Shown one piece after another: positions 1-11,900 of a stretch of 64,000 bases of DNA (the first letter of the stretch is position 1; each line of letters begins with the position of its first letter). Location of the stretch: the NCBI GenBank assembly GCA_003117195.1, contig BDSI01000140.1:1-64000 (forward strand). Direction: 5' to 3'. Source of the DNA: Eudorina sp. 2006-703-Eu-15 (Eukaryota > Chlorophyta > Chlorophyceae > Chlamydomonadales > Volvocaceae). Below the pieces are notes generated by a model. That model saw nothing but the letters and a program-made list of their open reading frames with translations. It had not been told where the DNA came from and did no database searches. Both the position numbers and the translations under genes were made by a program.

Positions 1-2
1 AG

Positions 3-60
3 GCTTCATCACCATACACTGCCTAAACAAACGTGCGCCACCATGGCGCTCCGGACAGGC
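3..60 (+). repeat. Dispersed short repeat, copy 1
   Basis: This segment resembles 19668-19730, sharing blocks such as CATACACTG, CATGGCGCTCC and GACAGGCT with scattered mismatches between them. It lies in what would be an intron upstream of the exon at 440. It is probably a fragment of a dispersed element; the family is unknown. Confidence 0.55.
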
Positions 61-439
61 TGAATATTCTATATGCATGTTCGTTAGGCGCACGAGTAAT
101 CAGTCGATCTTTGTGCGCTACACTACATACTGGAACCCACGAGCAAGGTAGTCTAAACGTAGGACGCAGGGTCATCAGGCGATACACGTGCGTGTCTACG
201 TTGTGAATGTACGACCAGGGCAGAGACGCCGCCTCGCTCGTGCGGATTTACATGGCCCAGCCATGCATGTGTGGGTCTACACAGCCTTCGAAGTCCGCAC
301 CGACTCAGCCTGGGTCCTAAGTATGCTCCCTGATGATAGATCTGGGGGGCCATAGTTATTTATGGTGGGCAATCCTCGCGGTTCATTTTCTAGATCACTA
401 CTAAGTCGCGCGAATTTGTGGGATGTTCCTTCTCCGCAG

Positions 440-1813
440 GGTACACGAATACAATTCGACAGCCGATGCATCGGCTGCTGCCATTCGGCAGCCACCGGTA
501 CTTCTAGCTGCTTTGACGGATCCCATCGCATCAAACCAATATGATCGGGAGCTGCCCCCCGTACGGACGCCTCCGAGTGCGGTTTCTCAGCCGGACCCCC
601 AGAATGCCACCGTGGCCGTGTGTCGCTTCTTGGTCACCAATGAGACAACGGCTGGTGCGGCGGCTTGCCAGGATGGACTGGACAACGACTGGTAAGTGGG
701 ACGGAATTGCGTTTGCATTATTTGCATGTGGACGCGTAAAGGTTGTGTGTATGTATATATATAATCTGCGTGGCAGTTGTGGTCATCCCGCTGTTATGTT
801 GCGTACAAGCGCTTGCAAGCAACACCGGGATGCTAACATAACGATCAACTGCCACGCAGCACATACACGTACTGATATATACCGGGGTGAAGTTATGTGC
901 GAGCAGGCGATCAGCTGCATGGTCATTTATTTTAGCTTCCCGTTACAGCTGATCGGGGGATCCCGATCGATACACTATTTTCTTGGGATTTCTGCAATCT
1001 GCTGCGCGTGGCTAGTCGGTATGGCAGGTTTACCTTTTCACGCAATGATTGGTTCACTATTGCCATGATAACCTGTCTAGCTAGCACACCACACCGCAAT
1101 GATCGATCCGTCCCCCCGCCACTCATGGTATAACATTATTCTAGCTACATGATTCTTGTCCTACTTCTGCTTGCTTGTCTTTTCCTGCGTGTGACTACGC
1201 AGCGACGGACTCATCGACATGGCCGACCCGGACTGCAACCCGGCGTTGAAGCCGCCGCCGCCATCACCGCCATCACCCAGGCCGCCTTCACCGCCCAAGC
1301 CGCCGTCACGAACCACCGGCACCGCCGATGCCCCCATCACCATTCCCAAGACCTCCCTCGCCGCGACCGCCTCCGCCGTCACCGCCTCCCCTCGCCGCCG
1401 CGCGCGCCGCCACCGCCGTCACCGCCGTCACCATCGCCACCACGCCGCCAGTGCCCGCGCACCCGTTGGCCGCCAGATCACCCCGCGACCCACCACGTCC
1501 CCCTCCGAGCCCGCCATCTCCTCCTGCTCCTAGAAGGCCGCCTCGCGCACCCCGCTCTCCACCATCCCCGGACCATCTCCCCTCCCTCCTCCCTTCCTCT
1601 CCCTCCCTCCTCCCCGCCTTCCCGCGCCCACCTCCGCGGCGGCCACCTCCCCCTCCTCCACCCCCGTACCGCTCCCCCAGCCTGCGGACCGCCATCCGCA
1701 GCAAGGTGCCGCCCTCGCCCCCTCGGGCTCCCCGTGCCCCACGCGCCCGCGTGCTCCAGCCGCTCCGCAAGAAAATTGAACTAACAACGTACAAGGCTAG
1801 CTCGCTAGGCTAA
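440..1813 (+). CDS. 3' end of a gametolysin-like (M11) protease paralog, partial, probably decayed
   Basis: Two exons match the last two exons of the M11 protease at 5916-12679. Exon 440-691 follows a CAG acceptor and has the same phase as its counterpart at 11853-12134. It encodes R-V-H-E-Y at the start and the cysteine motif CQDGLDND at the end, but is 30 nt shorter. The intron runs 692-1202. The last exon starts at 1203 and completes the DNDCDGL motif, then DMADPDCNPALKPPPP. The frame that begins this exon stops at 1531-1533. The part homologous to the paralog's basic proline-rich end (SLRTAIRSKVPPSPP) lies in another frame and runs to a TAA at 1811-1813. Either a frameshift near 1310-1340 or an unrecognised intron explains this. 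The catalytic exons are absent; they could lie upstream of the window, since position 1 falls inside the expected intron. The protein would be secreted to the extracellular matrix if intact. Confidence 0.6.
767..858. other. Imperfect hairpin in intron
   Basis: A 13-nt arm (767-779, TGCGTGGCAGTTG) is perfectly complementary to 846-858. Further inside, CATCCCG pairs with CGGGATG, and a tip of about 12 bp surrounds the CAAGCGCTTG centre, with one asymmetric bulge. It may be a small foldback element or a small-RNA precursor; sequence alone cannot decide. A second, simpler inverted repeat (CGATCAGCTG at 908-917 and its complement at 947-956) lies 50 nt downstream. Confidence 0.55.
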
Positions 1814-2147
1814 GCCCGCAGAAGAGAGGCGGCAATCCAGAGCATACTCAAATGATGATGTATGATCCATTCTTCACGAATGCGGCGGCTTCAAGCAAGC
1901 AGATACGGCACAAACAAACATGCATAGGCACATGTTGCTTGGCACATCGTACTGCTGGCGAAATCATAGCCTGTTGCTTGCCTGGTCACCACGCACCCTC
2001 CAAGATTTCGCAATGCAAACATGCCTGGTGATGCATCGGGTGTTCTTCTTGCTGATGGACAGCAGTGTATGCAAGGCGCAAATGCATGTATGTTTGTGTT
2101 GAGCGCTGCGTCGGTCATTATTAGGTCTTTCAGACATAATTTCTGCG

Positions 2148-2266
2148 GCGTTGAGGTGTGGAGGTGTCTTGCCGCCTTGTCGGTGAGGCCTGCTGGAGCT
2201 TGCCCTGGTCGCCCTGGTATACACCGTTGATGATCCTTTGGGGTCATCCGCTGTAATGTTCATTCA
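2148..2266 (-). repeat. Dispersed ~120-bp repeat, copy 1
   Basis: On the minus strand this matches 18764-18885 and 38248-38368. Shared landmarks in order are GAATGAAC, TTACAGCGGA, a CAGCAGGCC-like block and CCACACCTCAACGC. Copies differ by small indels and substitutions. No coding capacity is seen, so it is likely a short non-autonomous element. Confidence 0.7.
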
Positions 2267-2999
2267 TTCATAATTTCTATGAAGGTGCTAGCGAATATCA
2301 CCCTGAACATTCACGGTTGCGTTCGTTGCGCAGCAGTTCATAGCACGCACAACAACCGAAAGAAGTAGCGAGTGATGAGCGAGCGCCATGTATTACATAC
2401 ATACTATGTAATCCATGATGTACTTTTCGCTACGTACCTCTCCTACGGACATCTTCGCGTACACATACATTTTCTTGTGATGGGTCTCTATTCGTCGATA
2501 TGGATTGAGCTAGAGCAAGCTCGGAATCATCCATGTATTTGCGTGCTTGCACGCTCGGGCTGCTGCTACTGCTGCTGGGCTTACACCGGCCCTCCCGCCC
2601 CAGCAGCGCAGAAGCCCGAGCGTTCCGCTGTGCAAATCGCTATGCAAATCGTCGGTGCGCGCGGACCTATTCATCGATAATATCATGCATACTCCCCGTG
2701 TATATGCGTAGATGTATGCGCTGCAATAACAACAACGCTTGCAGTAAACCTGCTGTACTGCAAGCATCGCGCGATCGCCTCCGAAAACGAGAAATACTTT
2801 AGTACATTGGATTAATTGGATACAAACGGGCAAGCAGGCGCATGACGGCTGCTTCTGCCCTGCAGTTGCATGCTGTTATACCGTCGCTTGCTTGGAGGAT
2901 CAGCGTTGAATTGTGCCAGCATGCACGGAAATGCAAAAGGCGGCTAATTCAACAGAGTTGGCCCGTATATGACATACAACTCTGATAATAATAAGAAGA

Positions 3000-3260
3000 G
3001 CCGCTTTAGGTTTTAATTAGAACCATGTACCCCACTGAACATATAAATAGGAATAAACGTAATAGAAAATAGAAAGATAGCATCAAAATAATAATAACAT
3101 GGAAAACTATTAACATAACGGTAAAAAGAGTGTAACAAAAATTATAATAACACCGAGATATTAACATATTATTTATAGCGTGGTGTTGTTATAATGACTA
3201 GTTACTTTTTATTTTACTTCCGTATTATAGTGGCTATCTTTGTAATATTACTTATAACCT
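3000..3260. other. AT-rich block
   Basis: About 260 bp of strongly AT-rich sequence with many AATAATAA-like runs contrasts with the GC-balanced surroundings. An imperfect inverted repeat (ATTATAATAACACC near 3140 and GGTGTTGTTATAAT near 3182) lies inside. It might be inserted organelle DNA or a small element; neither can be shown. Confidence 0.4.
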
Positions 3261-5915
3261 GTTGTTTGTCAAGGGCAGAGATGACGAGCGCGCGAGCTCG
3301 TTTGATGCGCCGATTTGCCGACCCATCCAGCGGCCCTGCCTGGGTGTCTTAATAATGTCTCCCGGTTAGCCCACCCCGTCGCGTTCGTTGTAGCGTTTGG
3401 AGGGCACGGCTTTGCTCCAGCACCCATTTCCGCTTCACGTTGCTTTCGTTGATGAGGCAACGAACGGCGTGTCTGGCGCAGCACTGTCATGTTTGTTTGG
3501 TTTATTATTAGGCACGCGTTATTACATACATAGCGTTCATGCAGTAACGTCGGAGAGTTCGGCGGCTGGCGATTTTATATTAGGTTTAAAAGTTAATGTA
3601 AAATTTTAAATATTAACACATACAATGAAGGAAGCATAGGCTAGGAAAGGGCTTAATGAACGTTGGCTAGGGCCCTTCGTTCGTCATACATCAACTGGGC
3701 CTCTCGTTTCCCGCTAGCTCGTGCCTCTATACATTCTTCTCTTCCTTTCCGTGAGAATTTCCCTGTGAATGGGCGATGCTCGAGGTGATTTACGTACGGC
3801 GTAATAAGCTATGCGAGTCATCATCAGCGGATCGGCGGATGGAGCAAGGTTTGCTCGCTAGCTGTAACAACGCACGCATATACATAAACATGCATACTTA
3901 CCTCGTCCGGCCATATGTGTATCTATCCAGTATTATACATTTGCAACGGCATGCTAACAAGCAATTCCTAAGTATTTTCAATAAGCCGTGCTGTTAAAGG
4001 TACGTACATGATAATGAGGTACGTACTTCGTTAGTTGGGTGGATGCGAAGCGGGCGATGAGTGGAAAAACAAGTCCAAGACCCTGTCGTGGAGGCAGGCG
4101 TGCCCTCGGTAAAGGATTTCGTACAGATGTCCTGGAAAGCTGTGTCCCTGTCAGCAGCGAGTTGCGTAGTGTAGATCCGCTCAGGTGAGATAAGGCTGTT
4201 TCATGGAACGGCAGTCGGATTCGCAGAAAGTGGAGGCAGCTTGGGGCGACACAAAGGCTTGGTGAAAGGAGTGTTACAGAGTATCAAGCTGCAGGAGGCA
4301 GGCGCGGATAGCGGCGCGGTATCTCTTTGAGCAGGTCATGATACGTCCCCGAAAAGCTTCTAGGCAGGCGCGTGCTGTTCCTGGCGTGTTCGTAAAAGCT
4401 TCGACGTGAGGTCGCATAAAGGTCCGAAGCTTTGGCAGCCACTCCTTCAGTCCCAAAGCCAGTGAGGAGAAGCGCGGTTGCCTGGGTCCGAGCAGTATCG
4501 TGACGGAACACTTGACGTGAAGGTTGTGGTGGGTGCGGCGGGTTCCCAACTGGTACGCAAAGATGTGGAGGCGAACAGTAGGATGTAGAGAAGCCCAACG
4601 TCAGCCCTGTGAGCGGCGTGTGTAGTGTTGTGCGCGTGTTGCAGCTCGGACTGGCAGTGATGCCTGGACTGTGGCAAGGAGTACGCGTCTCCATTGTCGC
4701 AAGGGAGTTTCCTTCGCAATCAACGAACCTTTGTTTGTGTAGCAGGGCAATGCAGAGGAGGTGTTTGAGGCAGGTTATAGCGACTCGCAGGAGTCTGGAC
4801 TGTAACCCGGCTGAAAGCTTCCTCATTCTCCACCGGAGTCCGCACCCTTACATCAATTCTACTGCATGCATATAAGAACTGCATCCTTCTAGTCCAACAA
4901 AAAAACATGTCCGTTTCTTACAGCGGCGACGAAGATTGCGTCTGCTGCTAATCCGATCTGCAAACCTAAATACTATGGGTGCCCGGTACGGGCACGCCAA
5001 TCGACAGGCAGGGAAGATGCAACGACACAACGGGCAGCATGTGTACGGCTGGCGTCGAAGCCCACATGTCAGTAGTTGTCATCTGTGGACGCTTATTATG
5101 AATGTTATGTAATAGTTTAGAACGTAATAGGACATCGTACTTAAGACGTTAACGGTCTGGCTGAAGGCAAGAAGGTAAGAATATCAAGCGTCCACAGGAC
5201 AAGCAAATGACCACGACAGCAAAAAAAGCAGCAATCAATCCGTTTGGGCACACAAAATGCAGAAGTTTGCTGCTTGGATTTATGCAAATAAATACAATGC
5301 AATGGGGCAGGCCTCCTGTGACTTCGTATCAACACACTAAACATTTGACGATTTCGAAAATGATGTATTAAATATATGTGCTGACACTTTTGAATAAACA
5401 TTTATTAATGTATGAGCCATTTTAGTGAGCCCCGAAGCTCCAGCAGCAGCCCAGTTTATAAGCTTGCTCTTACTAACGATGCTGCACGACTTGTAATCAA
5501 CGCTCATCGTGCGCACTCGGAATTATTGAACGAAATAATTTATATGTATCTGAGATTCGGTGTTTCTTACACGCGTTTGGATGTATGCTCGGTATGTGCG
5601 CTTGCTTGTGACTGTGGGGGCAAAGCTGTATCAACCATCACACCTTAACGCCGGCTACCCCAAGCAGACGTACATGTAATAAGTTACAGAAATTCCGCAA
5701 GGTGTCGCTTCAGAAGGCTGGTTGTGACTCGCTACACCGTACAGCAGTCGCGAAGCGACAAGGGCCGATAGACCGAATCGACTATAATAGCAGATGCAAA
5801 CTACGAGGCAGTATAACACAGGGGGGAATTAACCGATACTGGTATTTACGTATCAGTATCGTTGAAGTACTTCGGATCGTGCTCGCCTTGGCGGTTGAGC
5901 ACTTAACCAATCAAA

Positions 5916-8900
5916 ATGGCCCGACGCGGCCTATTTGCAGTGACCTTTCTGGCCGTGGCCTGTATCGCATCGACTGGTAAGCCGGTATAAGTATTTCCTA
6001 ACACAATCAAATGCATTTAACGACCAAACTGATTGACCTGCGCCCGTCTTTGCGGTAATAACGAGTGATTGATCAGATGGACTGCTCATCAAAGGGTAGC
6101 CTTTCGCTGTGCGGGTGATCAGCCACCGGCTTGTCCTGAAAAGCCCCTCTTGCCTGTGTTGAAGGTTACCTGCTCCGAAAGCTGGTCTCCCAGCGGATGC
6201 AACATTATTAGGGTCGCGAACGACTCTTCCGTATGCCAGCTCGCTTACTCCAATGCGCCATCACCACAGCTCAATGCAATATACTCCGTCAGTGACGATC
6301 CCCTACCTGCCTTCGTGAATATGCCGACGCAGGCGTGCTGGCCCATTTTCGTTTCGATGACTCCCCGCCCCCTAGCCCCTCGCGGGACCCGTCCCTAGTG
6401 CCCGTCACGGTCAACGTCCAAGGTGCGCAAGAAACTATCGCTCTGATACAGTCTTGCTTGTCTCGCTCTTCCGTAAGCAATACCTGTAAACGGGTTACGT
6501 ATATTGTCGACCGGCCATCTTGCATGGGGATGGAGTAAATAAATGGAGGTTGAGGGCGTAAAAGGGCTGCTTGGTCCGAGCAAACCCAAACCCAACACGT
6601 TTCAAAGGTACGAACGCCAGTTTTCCTCGGTGGCCCTCCTGCTTGTTCATGAAACGCAGGCACGGTGCTGGCCTACATCTCCCACTCGGACCCGAACGGC
6701 CAGATGGACGAGAATGGCGTTGTTCAGACGCTGCTGCAGCAGGCGCCGCCGGAGTCCTCCCCTGCGTTGGCGCATTTCCTCACCGACGGCCCGGATAACG
6801 GCACGCCGTCAACCTTGATGCGCGTCGACTTCGGCAAGAGGGCCGACTCCATCAGCACTGGGGATGTGGTGCAGACGGGCCTGACCCTGTGGCTGTCGGC
6901 TGAGAAGGCAGCCAACCTAGACTTGTTCGGATTGGGTGAGCAAAACGCGGATGCAAGGATGGAGAGCGCGTGGCTGACATCAAGAGTTCAGCAGCGCGGG
7001 GAATTCCTCGTGCCCGCCATTCGAAGAAACGTACATACCACGCGGTATATCGATAGACATTATTTCAACCTGCTGCCGAACCGAACGCCGTCACCAACCA
7101 TGTAATGTGCTTGCACAAGTTGCGGTATCGCTGCTTGTATGCTTTGTACTCTCTGTAAGACCTAAAGGCTAATCCGCGGATGCTCTGGCACCGGGCTTAC
7201 ACTTCCCCCCTTAGGAGCAAGCCGTCCTCGGCGCCAGGCATTGGGCCACCCCACCGTATGCCGGTTTTACCAGATTAGCACGGGTTCGTACCGTCCTTGA
7301 TCCACCACACAAGGGCCGGTAATGGCTGCGCCAGGGATCGAACCGCCGACCTTAATCCACCACATAAGGGTACGGCACTGGTCTCGATACCAAATGTAAG
7401 ACCTAAAGGCTAATCCCGCGGATGCTCTGGCACCGGGCTTACACTCTCGTACATGACACCCTGCCGCCATCATCCTGCCCCATGCTGTTTGGTGCCGGCA
7501 GGCAATGGCCGCCGCCTGTTGGCCGAGGGTGAGGACGCCGAGGCTCACGAGGCTGCCCGCAACATGGTCTCCGAGTTCCACGGCACCCGCCGCTCCCTCC
7601 AGGAGGTCAACAGCCTGGTGAACCTCCTGCGCTCCCTGAACGTCCTCTACCTGGACCAGGTGCCCACGTCAGAGGACCCGATCGTTTTGAGGAAGACCTC
7701 AGACAAGGTAAGGCGCCACACAGCGAGCAAGACTCATTGCATCCTCGGCCATACATACCACTAGATATAAAGGGCTCCCGCAGGCGGTTAGGTAGGTCAC
7801 AACTCCCGCAGGCGGTTGCGTGAGGCCACACCTTTGCTACGCTCCCTCAGCTACTGTGTGTGCTATGGACTTTGGGTTGGTCGCTTCGCATTCCAAGGTT
7901 GCTCGCTGAGGCTCGTCCTTCGTAGGGAGTGCGTGGGACGATGCCATTGCTATCGACATCCCTGACATACAGATGTGTGGTGAAATACCGTCTGGAAATG
8001 CTGCTGCTGCTCGCTCCGTATGTACATGCTTGTGATCGGGGATTTGTATGCGTTATTCCAACATGCAGGACATGTTCGTCATGAATGGCCAGCAGCAACA
8101 CATCACCTCGATTACCTTTGTGTTCAGCAGCAGCTCCTGCGGCGTGAAGCCGAACCTGAACTCGGGCATGGTCAAGTCGTCCTGGTTTGACAGGGCCGAC
8201 AGCCTGCAGCGCCTGCACAACGTAAGCCCTGTGTTCCACGGTACCAAGCGCATTAATACCAGGCCCAGCTCTAAGTTTGTTTGTCTTACGGAGTCATGCG
8301 TTCTCAGCGGTAGGAATCCATATAGATGCAACCCGCAAAATTGATGGGCGCGGTTGGCGCCGACAACAGCCGTTGGCTGCTAAGCGTGTCGTCGGGTATT
8401 CGTTCCAGACCTGGACCGGAATGAAGCTAAGGACGGCTCTCGATGCCCCATGGTTAGCCATGACCATGGGCTGCAGTGGGGCTATCGCGAGGGAGGGGCG
8501 GATAGGGCAATCTGTCCAGCTAGATAGGTGGCAGCTCAATGCTCATGAGCACGGCGTAAACTTTGGCACTTCCTCCTGAGAGGGTTGGGGTTTGATTGTA
8601 AGCGGCGCGTTTTCATAATAAATGTGGTGTTGCGAAGGCTTCGGCCATCACCGGTCACCCAGGGCCCGAAACTGCAGCCGGATTCCGTCATGTATCTGCA
8701 GGATTGACTATTCGGCTTTTTTCTGCAATACACGTGCACTATCTACTGTTGAGTGAAAACTGGTCTCCATGCATGCAGGTCTGCTCGTACGATCAGCTCA
8801 CGTTCAAGCCTGAGAACAACCTGATCATCGACGTCGATATCCCCTGCGTGGGCACCACGGAGAACGGCGTTTACAACCTGAAGAATCAAGTCGGGGCCAG

Positions 8901-11900
8901 CGAGCTTCAGGCCCTTGGCTTGCTGGCAAAGGCCCATGTCAAGGTACGCTCGCACGCATCTATGCCTAATCTTTGCATCAGGATAACATTACAATATCTT
9001 GCATAAGAGGAATACATCAACTGCACGAAGATTTTAGGAGTTTCGGAGGTCAGATCACCTGCTGTGACGCGCGCATTGTGCGCCTTACGCTGCATGCACA
9101 CACACGCTGGCCGTCAGAAGCGGAGATTACCCGGTGTGCGCCGGCCGATAGGTAGCTTTACTTGGAAAAAGTGACCTCAGCTCTTTCTTACGAGTCCTCT
9201 TCTCTACGGGTACGTGAATCCACGTAATCCACGCTTGGTCGTGACATACACGGTGTTTTGCCCGTTGTGCGTGCCCGCACACAATGCATACAAATAACAC
9301 AGTTACATTATCACCGGCGGCTCTTATAAGTGCTTTTCAACGCGCCATGGACTACATGCACCCGCCACCCTTCTTCCGAACCACAGAAGAACTACCCGGA
9401 GCTGTTCAGCAAATGGACGTCCTACCGCCGTAAGATCCTTGTGTACCCTTTCAACTGGTTCAAGACTGGCAACGCCCTCTGGTCTGGCCTGGTAAGTATG
9501 TGCGTGATTACGTAGTGTACTTGCGGTCGGTGCTCTGTGAGGGGTTGGGTGACGTGCGTGCATGGACGCATGCGGATGGACATGCGGGCCTCAAACGAAC
9601 AGTTATATGCATGCGGACATCATTGTACGAGTACCATACATGCACGTATGCTTGCTTGTACACCCACCCCACTCCCGCCCCGTGCCAGATGTATGAGCAC
9701 AAACAAATACGTAGCTAGAACATGCAACCGCTTGTGCGCTTGACTCATTCCTTTCCATTGCCTGCTCTATCTCGTGCCCACAGTCGAACTTGGGATGCGC
9801 AACTGGCATCGACTGCTTCAGCTGGATCAACACCGGCGGAAGTGGCCGCACGGACCTCACCGGCTCTATCCTACCAGCGGTCGTTTTCCACGAGCTCGGT
9901 AGGTGGTTAGTGCGTGTTACACACCCCGTGAGTTCATAGTCCTTATATAGCCTTTTGATACGTAGTATCTGAGCTGGGCGGGTAAGCCGAGCAGTGCTCT
10001 CTGGGCTGGCCGCCAAAGACATGTAGTCCGTAAAGCATTTTTTTCTTTGCGCAAAATGTGAATGAATTGCAAAACAGCTTCTGCGCTCTGGGACGAGGAC
10101 GAGGAACCGGACGTTCATCTCTGTTCAAGTGATGTAGCAATAACCCTACACATGCTCAGGGTGTTGATGACACAGAAACGACGGCAGCATCCAATTGGTC
10201 CGCAGCGCGGCCATACACTCACTTGTGAGAACTAAATCGATCGACTCGGTCATTGCTTGTCCGTCGGAACCTATTTTGGATATTTGTCGTGCCTGCCTGC
10301 TAAATGCCCGCGCCCCTTCCACCTTCGACTACGCATGTGTGCAGGCCACAACATTGGCCTGATGCACTCGGCCTCTGCTTACGGCCCGTGCGACCCGATC
10401 AAGGGCTGCAGCAACATCGAACAGTACGGCGACAAGGCTGACCCCATGGGCGGTGCCTCGTCCTTCATGTGCATGAACGCGGCTCAGGTTGGTGACCAGG
10501 CTGCCACAGATAGAGCAGTAACTTGCTGTTTTGGTATATACCAGCCACGCTTGGCAACGAAGCGGCCTTGATGATGAGTTGTCATACGCAACCCGTCATG
10601 GTTGAACCCGTTTGCCACCTGCTACACCTGCCGCATGTGCCCCAGTCGATCAAGTTCGGGGAGCGAGTGGAAGTACCGAATGCAGGACGGAACACGCAAG
10701 CGATAGCCAAGTTTTGAATAAGCGCTTTGACTGCTTCATTCCCTCCATCGCCGCACGCGCGCAGGCGTACAAGGCTGGCTGGGCTTCACCGATTGCGGGC
10801 GGCCATCTGAGCGCCATCGCTGACTTCCCCCCGGGTGTCACCCGAGAGTTCAACCTGCCCGCCATGGCCAACAACAAGAGGAACATGATCCGCATCATCA
10901 CTGACATCAACAACACCGTCGTGGACGACAGCACCGTCAAGGCGCAGCGCGCCCTCTTCCTGGCCTACCGGTGGGTGCTCCTGGGTGCCCAGCTACGGAC
11001 GGATCATGGAACATGAACACATCGACAGCCTACGTACAGGGACACCGAGAATAGCTAAAAGCAACCCCTGATAATTTGCTTAAAAAAACACCTGCTTAGG
11101 CGCGTCCTTCAACGGTGTGGTGTTCAGAGTGTCGCTATCCTTGCTTTCATGCCTCATGGTCGATCACACCTGCAGCGTGCGTCTTCAAATGGGAAATGCG
11201 GGTGTCCTCTTGCTGCGACACACATCTAAATGTCGGTCGCAAACCACGGAGTGCATGCGACCATGCGCACATATGAAGGGCAAATATAAAGACCGTTTAC
11301 ATAGGTTTTCCTGAAAGAATAGGAGGACGTGCCAGGCCCCAACTGATTTTTTCACCCATCCTCGCGTTTGCCTGGTGTCGTGCAAACTGCAGTGTTGCGC
11401 AACGCTCAGCGGGCGGCTACGATTCGGGCTTCAGCCCACTGATTGACAGACTCGTGTGGTGAGTTGGAACGAGACTGCTCGGTCTGTATTTTTTTTGCAG
11501 TGTGCCTAATTTTGAAATCGCGGTGATTCGAATCATTGCTGGATGATCGGCTGTCCCAGCTGAAAGACATGAGGTGGGGAAGAAACACGCACACCGTCTC
11601 ATCCTACCCTGCCTTCCCAAACTTCACATGCGGGAGAGATGCAATTGCCATTGATGAACAAATACGCATGACAGCGTACCTCCGTATAAGGCTCCTTGGT
11701 GCCCAACAGATAAATGACGTCTGGTGCGCTCTTGAATATGCGCTTCATTCTGTAAGTAATCCCGGTGCCTGGGCATCCGCGGGATAAGCCTTTCGGTCTA
11801 ACGCATGTGTGTAAAACCCGGGCCGTCCTTTCGCTGCATCCGTTGCCCACAGGATTCACGAGTACACGGATACCGCCAACGGCCGCACGGCCACGGCCCC

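Larger units (their letters stand above)
1814..5915. other. Region without a supported gene
   Basis: Open frames here are short, overlap on both strands and lack recognisable domains or splice partners. It holds one copy of a dispersed repeat (2148-2266) and an AT-rich block at about 3000-3260. A 180-codon minus-strand frame at 4284-4826 was considered and not accepted. Confidence 0.5.

Noticed and set aside
4284..4826. 180-codon minus-strand frame and an overlapping 91-codon frame
   Set aside because: No domain, no splice partners and no clear frame preference between the two. It may be a fragment of an old gene but cannot be supported.
11094..11130. Possible extra protease exon with the sequence ASFNGVVFR
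   Set aside because: Its frame does not fit the phase-2 donor at 10970, while the join 10970 to 11853 is in phase and is matched by the same acceptor phase in the upstream paralog.
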